This document shows positions 11,887-15,903 of a stretch of 15,903 nucleotides of DNA, one piece after another. Position numbers and translations under genes: made by a program. The first letter of the stretch is position 1. Every line of letters starts with the position of its first letter. Location: positions 1 to 15,903 of the forward strand of contig CAYHWL010000022.1 in NCBI GenBank assembly GCA_964359785.1. Direction: 5' to 3'. The DNA is from JACQSU01 sp964359785 (GTDB lineage Archaea > Nanobdellota > Nanobdellia > Woesearchaeales > JAGWAF01). A model generated the notes under the pieces. The model was given only the letters and a program-made list of their open reading frames with translations, did not search any database and was not told the DNA's origin.

Positions 11887-12741
11887 ATGAAATCCAAACC
11901 TGCTTACGACGTCGGAGGACAAGCGGTCATAGAGGGAGTCATGATGAAGTCCCCCACCAAATACTCGACGGCCGTACGCCTGGAGAATGGGAAAATACGG
12001 ATACAGACGGAAAATTTCAACTCGGTGGTCAAAAAGCACCCCAAATTGAACATCCCGATCATACGAGGGATCTTCTACCTCTTTGAGATGCTCATAATAG
12101 GCATGAAGACGCTATCCTGGTCAGCAAACCAGCAATCAGAAGGCGAAGAGATAAGCAATACAGAGATAGGCATCACTATCGCCGTGTCAATATTGCTGTC
12201 ACTTGGCATCTTTGTCGTCGCGCCATTCTTTGTCACGAAACTCTTCACCTCCGACAACGGGATGCGATTCAATCTAATCGACGGAGGATTACGACTGGTC
12301 TTCTTCCTGGTTTACGTGGGGATCGTAGGGTTATTCTCGGATATCAGACGCGTCTTCCAATACCACGGAGCAGAACATAAAGCGGTGAACTGCAATGAGA
12401 AAGGCATGAAACTCACTGTCGAGAATGTCGCGAAATGCTCCACACTGCACCCACGATGCGGAACAAGCTTTCTCGTCTGGGTAATCATGATAAGCATCGT
12501 ACTCTTCAGCTTCATCACAAGCCCACAGTGGTATATCAAGCTCCTTAGCCGGATAATCTTGATACCTTTAATTGCCGGAATCAGCTTTGAACTGCTGAAG
12601 ATATCCGCCAAACTAAAGGACCATCCAGCCATCAGGATAGCTGTATACCCAGGACTATGGGTCCAGAAACTGACCACACGAGAACCAGATGAAAAACAGA
12701 TCGAAGTGGCCATCGCGGCAATGAAAAGCGCGATGAGATAG
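11887..12741 (+). CDS. DUF1385 (YqhQ-like) membrane protein
   Basis: A 284-residue protein of the DUF1385 family, named after Bacillus YqhQ and of uncertain biochemical role. Family hallmarks are GGQAVIEGVMMKSP (10-23), the QYHGAEHKAVNCNEKG block (158-173) with H160 and H164, CSTLHPRCGTSF (184-195) with C184, H188 and C191, and the C-terminal YPGLWVQKLTTREPDEKQIE (254-273). The His/Cys pattern suggests a metal site. Hydrophobic helices lie at about 59-75, 93-118, 136-151, 195-210 and 218-240, so it is a multi-pass membrane protein. The family is widespread in bacteria and patchy in archaea, making past transfer possible, but base composition here does not stand out. It ends convergently with the surface-protein gene, 15 bases apart. 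Confidence 0.9.
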   Translation: MKSKPAYDVGGQAVIEGVMMKSPTKYSTAVRLENGKIRIQTENFNSVVKKHPKLNIPIIRGIFYLFEMLIIGMKTLSWSANQQSEGEEISNTEIGITIAVSILLSLGIFVVAPFFVTKLFTSDNGMRFNLIDGGLRLVFFLVYVGIVGLFSDIRRVFQYHGAEHKAVNCNEKGMKLTVENVAKCSTLHPRCGTSFLVWVIMISIVLFSFITSPQWYIKLLSRIILIPLIAGISFELLKISAKLKDHPAIRIAVYPGLWVQKLTTREPDEKQIEVAIAAMKSAMR

Positions 12742-12756
12742 ACTATCTAGAAACCC

Positions 12757-13305
12757 TCATTTCTTTTTCTTTCTAAAGAGTCTTATTATCACCCAAAGAA
12801 GGATGAGAACGCCAAGAAGCACGCCTCCAATTATAGCCACGTACATGTACCTATCTAAAAAGTCACTGGAGCCCATCAGTTCTTCTTGGTTGACATCAGA
12901 AGAACCCTCACTCATCTTGAGATTCTTCACATCCACGGTACCAATAGACTTACCATTTGGATCCTTTAACTCCACTTCCGACGCACCACTTGACGCAGGG
13001 ACAAAGATGATCCTCTTGCCCTCAAATGGTATTGCGGTGCCCTCGATGGCCCCTTCTTGGTTGAACTTCTCCATGACGACAAAATCAGGATAATCGAATT
13101 TTCCTTCAGTTTCCTTGCCTCCTTTGACTGTATAAGTCCCACCATCATAGACTTGCGGCGCAAACCCCTTTGTGAGCTCTTTACCCACGATCGCGGCCTT
13201 GCCATCCTTGATGTCGAGAGTTATCTTATAGAGATCCTGCGTCTGCGCGGCCGTACCTAGACACACGACCAAGACAATAAGTGCGAGCATCAGTGCTTTT
13301 TTCAT
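12757..13305 (-). CDS. Membrane-anchored surface protein (signal peptide plus C-terminal helix)
   Basis: A 182-residue type I membrane protein. Residues 1-20 form a signal peptide (KKALMLALIVLVVCLGTAA); about 21-150 form an extracellular part rich in beta strands, with Gly/Lys turns and a strand pattern IIFVPASSGASEVELKDPNG (99-118). Residues about 154-175 are a single transmembrane helix followed by a positively charged RLFRKKKK stop-transfer tail. The extracellular part resembles a small Ig-like or CARDB-type fold only in a general way; I cannot name a family. Its ATG overlaps the stop of the upstream metallopeptidase gene as ATGA, so the two are translationally coupled and probably work at the cell surface together. 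Confidence 0.75.
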   Translation of the reverse strand: MKKALMLALIVLVVCLGTAAQTQDLYKITLDIKDGKAAIVGKELTKGFAPQVYDGGTYTVKGGKETEGKFDYPDFVVMEKFNQEGAIEGTAIPFEGKRIIFVPASSGASEVELKDPNGKSIGTVDVKNLKMSEGSSDVNQEELMGSSDFLDRYMYVAIIGGVLLGVLILLWVIIRLFRKKKK

Positions 13306-14477
13306 TTTCCATACTCCGCCAATTTCAAAGTGAGAATCTTCTCATCCACAGCCCCAAATGGCTGGCCTAAAGTACTCATCAAGCCATTGTCTATGGACCT
13401 ATAGTAATTGTTGAATGAGCATTTCTGCAAACAAACATTGCCCCCCAATGCAGTGAATTTGGGACAAGCAGATGATGGATCGCAATTGGGGGATGCATCC
13501 ATACCCAGATTCTGCGGAGTGAAACCATCACCTGCACCATATACATACTCATCGTGCAATTTACCAAATGAATGTCCAAGCTCGTGGATGACCACAGTCT
13601 TGTCCATACCAGTCCAGGATGAAATTGTGGTGAACTCACCACCTGCACCACGCCACTCGTTGCTTTTGACAACGATTACGACATGATCATTAAGACATTT
13701 CTTCCTGCTCTCCGCTATCTGATTTGCATCATTGCATTTGAAAAGCCTGGGCTCCGCCGTCACGCAATCAAATGATGTCCGCTCACTTAACTCCCAAACA
13801 TTTATCCTTGACTTCTGAACACTAAAGGGAGCTGTCCCAAGCAGGACTGATGAACTAGCGACCACAGACTCATGGAATTGTGTCAGATTGGCAAACCCCG
13901 ACCCCATATAGAGAATATCAAGATTGGACGGTTTGCCTGTCCCCTGGATCAGCTTGCAGGAACCTTCCTCCCGCACCACTCCACCTCCTTTCCTCAAACC
14001 CTCAAGCTCGCTCATCGTGTACATCAACGCGCAAAGATTCGTAGCTTTCTCGTCTAATCCCTCGCATTGACCAGACCCTTTGGCGTAGTTGAAGATCTTG
14101 GTGATATAAGCATCTCTTGCAGAGTCATCCCCTGATTTCTCTGCCGCGACAGCGACGATTGCCGCCGCATGCGCCGCCGCGCCACACATATGATAACTAA
14201 AACATAACCCAAAACCGCTTTTAAGCCGGATAGCGTCCCTACCAAGAGACCTAGCTTCAGCATATTCACCAAGCACGAATTTATTCTGCGCCTGCACCAC
14301 CCGGTGGTCTCCCACCTCTTTGTAACAGCTATAGGCGTCCGCGAAATCCAAGGTGAGCAGAGCCGCCTTACAATTGCGTTCTTCATCAGGATTCGCGCCG
14401 CCAGAAAGCCCGGCCGGATCCACAGCGTAAGCTACAGAAACTAACAGAAGGATAATGAGAAAGCAGAACCATTTCAT
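13302..14477 (-). CDS. Secreted M64-like zinc metallopeptidase with N-terminal helical region
   Basis: A 391-residue exported protein. Residues 1-18 are a signal peptide (cleavage near AYA). About 30-165 is helical and Cys-containing and looks TPR-like (DFADAYSCYKEVGDHR, GEYAEARSLGRDAIRL). About 185-391 is the peptidase: a NLDILYMGSGF strand, VVIVVKS, then HELGHSFGKLHDEY (298-311) with zinc ligands H298 and H302, catalytic E299 and third-ligand candidate H308 followed by D309-E310-Y311. This HExxHSFxxLxDEY pattern is that of family M64 (IgA peptidase-like). A downstream YRSIDNGLMST may be the Met-turn. Ten or more Cys suggest disulfides. A TATA box 27 bases upstream supports the start; the gene overlaps the anchored surface-protein gene by four bases. 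Confidence 0.85.
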   Translation of the reverse strand: MKWFCFLIILLLVSVAYAVDPAGLSGGANPDEERNCKAALLTLDFADAYSCYKEVGDHRVVQAQNKFVLGEYAEARSLGRDAIRLKSGFGLCFSYHMCGAAAHAAAIVAVAAEKSGDDSARDAYITKIFNYAKGSGQCEGLDEKATNLCALMYTMSELEGLRKGGGVVREEGSCKLIQGTGKPSNLDILYMGSGFANLTQFHESVVASSSVLLGTAPFSVQKSRINVWELSERTSFDCVTAEPRLFKCNDANQIAESRKKCLNDHVVIVVKSNEWRGAGGEFTTISSWTGMDKTVVIHELGHSFGKLHDEYVYGAGDGFTPQNLGMDASPNCDPSSACPKFTALGGNVCLQKCSFNNYYRSIDNGLMSTLGQPFGAVDEKILTLKLAEYGK

Positions 14478-14499
14478 AGAATCTGCTGACCTAAACTGA

Positions 14500-14508
14500 T
14501 ATTAAATA
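14500..14508 (-). promoter_or_regulatory. TATA box of the metallopeptidase operon
   Basis: TATTTAATA on the minus strand, centred 27 bases upstream of ATG 14477. The divergent rps3ae promoter lies about 70 bases away within the same 129-bp spacer, in which I see nothing else. Confidence 0.55.
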
Positions 14509-14574
14509 CTTCCTTTTATGGACACTAAACACAGCACAAAACCAGAAAAAGGATTAAACACGAATAACCGCATA

Positions 14575-14582
14575 TTTTATAA
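14575..14582 (+). promoter_or_regulatory. TATA box of rps3ae
   Basis: TTTTATAA centred about 28 bases upstream of ATG 14607; leaderless transcript expected. Confidence 0.55.
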
Positions 14583-14606
14583 ACCCCTCCCGAATCACGA
14601 GCTTAA

Positions 14607-15377
14607 ATGGCACCAAAAGGAGCATTAAAAATCAAAAAGAAACGCTGGGTCCCAATCTTTGGACCAGGCATATTCGGAGACCAACCTCTAGGCGAGACTT
14701 TCATCGGAGAGAACAACGAAGCCCAAGGACGGTCCATAACCGTATCCATGCTCCAGCTGACACACGATCCTAAAAAACAGGCAGTCTCTGCGACATTCAA
14801 GATCAACGGACAAAAAGAAGGAGGCCTTGCGGCCGAATTCACCGGAATGAGCATAGCGCCAAGCGCGATGAAGCGAATGGTGAGAAGGAACAAAGAGAAG
14901 ATCGATGACTCCTTCTCCGTCATAACAAGCGACGGAAAACAAGTCCAGATAAAACCACTAATTGTCACACGCGGACACATAACCCGTGGCACCATGAAAG
15001 ACATCCGGATGAGGATGAGAAACGTCATCGCATGGGAAGTCAGCAAATCGACATATGAGAAGCTCTCCGGCGATGTGATTGACCACAAACTCCAAAAACA
15101 GGTTTATACCGCGATCAACGCGATATACCCAATCGGAGTGTGTGAGATCAGAGTCTTCAAATTGCTTGGCGAGGCCAAATCAAAGACTGGACCGGGAATA
15201 TTGCTAGTCCCAGTCAACCCGCCTTTTGTCCCAAAACAAAAGAAGAAAGAAGAGCAAGCTGATGAGAAACCTGAAGAGGCGCCTGAAGTGCAAGCTGACG
15301 AGAAGCCAGCAGAATCAAAGGAAGAAACGCCTGCCGAAGAGAAGCCAAAGAAAAAGGCCAAGAAGAAGGAAGAGTAG
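14607..15377 (+). CDS. rps3ae: Small ribosomal subunit protein S3ae (eS1), with acidic/basic tail
   Basis: A 256-residue S3ae/eS1 protein of the archaeal and eukaryotic 30S/40S platform near the mRNA exit. Conserved features are KKKRWVPIFGPGIFGDQPLGE at the start, GRSITVSMLQLTHDPKKQ, the central SMKR-like AMKRMVRRNKEKIDDSF, LIVTRGHITRGTMKDIRMRM (about 117-136) and YPIGVCEIRVFKLLG near 172-186. The core ends about residue 208; the last 47 residues are a Lys/Glu/Pro/Ala tail with repeated DEKP and EEKP units, ending KPKKKAKKKEE, similar in style to the tails of L31e and S19e here. It has its own promoter and no ribosomal neighbour. Confidence 0.93.
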   Translation: MAPKGALKIKKKRWVPIFGPGIFGDQPLGETFIGENNEAQGRSITVSMLQLTHDPKKQAVSATFKINGQKEGGLAAEFTGMSIAPSAMKRMVRRNKEKIDDSFSVITSDGKQVQIKPLIVTRGHITRGTMKDIRMRMRNVIAWEVSKSTYEKLSGDVIDHKLQKQVYTAINAIYPIGVCEIRVFKLLGEAKSKTGPGILLVPVNPPFVPKQKKKEEQADEKPEEAPEVQADEKPAESKEETPAEEKPKKKAKKKEE

Positions 15378-15382
15378 GGAAC

Positions 15383-15390
15383 TTTTTATA
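15383..15390 (+). promoter_or_regulatory. TATA box of the gene at 15412; possible rps3ae terminator
   Basis: TTTTTATA centred about 25 bases upstream of ATG 15412. Its T5 run, six bases after the rps3ae stop, could also end that transcript. Confidence 0.5.
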
Positions 15391-15411
15391 CTTCTAAACA
15401 TTATAGGAGCA

Positions 15412-15759
15412 ATGGATCACTTACAATTTGATGTCACGAAAGCGCGACAAAACTGGAAAACAGACCTTGAGAAGATAATTCTAGAACACAAAGGAGTGCT
15501 TGTAATGGATATTACAGGACCATCACTATATGGAGGTACACAATCAGCAAGAATGTACGAGATCGCTGAAACCGGAACAATAACCACTCTAACCAATGAT
15601 ATAAACTGCTTCGAAGAACCGGATCTTGAATCTCCATCTAAGGCGATCAAATATTCTGCTCAAGTCACTCTTACCGGGTTTAGAGCTCAATGCCCTGTCG
15701 GTGAGTCTATGCTCAAGAAATTCTGTGCACTGAACCATTATTACAACCGACAACAGTAG
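15412..15759 (+). CDS. Hypothetical protein (115 aa)
   Basis: I do not recognise this small soluble protein. It starts MDHLQFDVTKARQNWKTDLE, has a strand LVMDITGPSLYGG (about residues 30-42), a central region with SARMYEIAETGTITTL, and a C-terminal part with two Cys (CPVGESML...KFCALNHYY). No signal peptide or membrane helix. The open frame extends upstream into rps3ae, but the TATA spacing fixes ATG 15412; GGAG just before it would also fall in place if a short leader exists. The hairpin-rich element begins 45 bases after its stop, so the protein does not appear to be interrupted, although insertion near its 3' end cannot be excluded. Confidence 0.65.
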   Translation: MDHLQFDVTKARQNWKTDLEKIILEHKGVLVMDITGPSLYGGTQSARMYEIAETGTITTLTNDINCFEEPDLESPSKAIKYSAQVTLTGFRAQCPVGESMLKKFCALNHYYNRQQ

Positions 15760-15803
15760 GATTGGGACTGCTGACATCTCTGTTCAAAACTGAAAAAATC
15801 AAG

Positions 15804-15903
15804 GAAAATGTCTAAAATATGCCTATCCAATCGGAGCAGAGCTCCAGGGTATGCGGCATATTTTTTGCTATGCAACCGGCATTTTCAAGATTACAAACTG
15901 ACG
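15804..15903. mobile_element. Hairpin-rich element, second copy (cut by window end)
   Basis: Related to 8656-8973 in the same plus-strand orientation. Outer stem GAAAATGTC 15804-15812 pairs with GGCATTTTC 15878-15886 (one G-T pair). Inner stem AAAATATGCC 15814-15823 pairs with 15855-15864. The shared core CCAATCGGAGC (15827-15837, identical to 8752-8762) opens the hairpin 15833-15837/15841-15845, followed by AGGG. The small hairpin TTGC-TAT-GCAA is at 15865-15875, then ACCGGCATTTTC identical to the first copy. This copy lacks the two-hairpin module inside the inner stem. Sequence after 15887 looks like the start of the second domain's stem (as at 8870), which runs off the window. Confidence 0.65.

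Noticed and set aside
1..15903. Window from a bacterium, given sigma factor, DUF1385 and bacteriohemerythrin
   Set aside because: Exosome, proteasome alpha, Pop5, RpoK, L39e, L31e, S19e and S3ae form a continuous archaeal background, and promoters are TATA type. The bacterial-like genes are best seen as acquired or ancient exceptions.

Overview
The window comes from an archaeon, most likely a small-genome (DPANN-type) lineage; the exact phylum cannot be settled from this sequence. The evidence is a run of archaea-specific information-processing genes: RNase P Pop5, 20S proteasome alpha, exosome Rrp4/Rrp41/Rrp42, RNA polymerase subunit K, and ribosomal proteins S19e, L39e, L31e and S3ae. Nearly every transcription unit also has a TATA-like box 25-28 bases upstream of its start codon, the geometry of archaeal TBP/TFB promoters with leaderless mRNAs.

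Layout. Bases 1-123 hold the 5' end of a secreted protein gene (minus). Bases 149-1417 (minus) encode a full bacterial-type sigma-70 family factor, divergent from the plus-strand superoperon pop5-psmA-rrp4-rrp41-rrp42-rpoK (1549-5120). Next come a hypothetical protein (5176-5619), a bacteriohemerythrin, a lipoprotein with a Ca-binding-like loop and an ATP-cone/PD-(D/E)XK/HhH nuclease-like protein (all minus), then a Thr-rich secreted protein (plus). Bases 8351-9433 hold a minus-strand nucleotidyltransferase gene split by a hairpin-rich insertion (8656-8973). Ribosomal operon rps19e-rpl39e-rpl31e (minus) follows. Then come a protein with a possible Tiki/TraB-like fold and a DUF1385 membrane protein (plus), an M64-like secreted metallopeptidase overlapping a membrane-anchored surface protein (minus), ribosomal S3ae (plus), and a small hypothetical protein. 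The window ends inside a second copy of the hairpin-rich element.

Two items stand out. First, a complete sigma-70-like factor (regions 2, 3 and 4, with an N-terminal region resembling an ATP-cone) sits in an archaeal genome, beside core RNA-processing genes and apparently expressed from an archaeal promoter. Second, a dispersed structured element (318 bp in its full copy) has nested stems whose sequences differ between copies while pairing and linkers are kept. One copy is inserted in a gene whose two halves rejoin in frame across a 312-bp insertion. It looks like an undescribed non-autonomous mobile element or structured RNA.

Work was by eye only: domain calls rest on recalled motifs, and start codons rest mainly on TATA-to-ATG spacing or Shine-Dalgarno matches.
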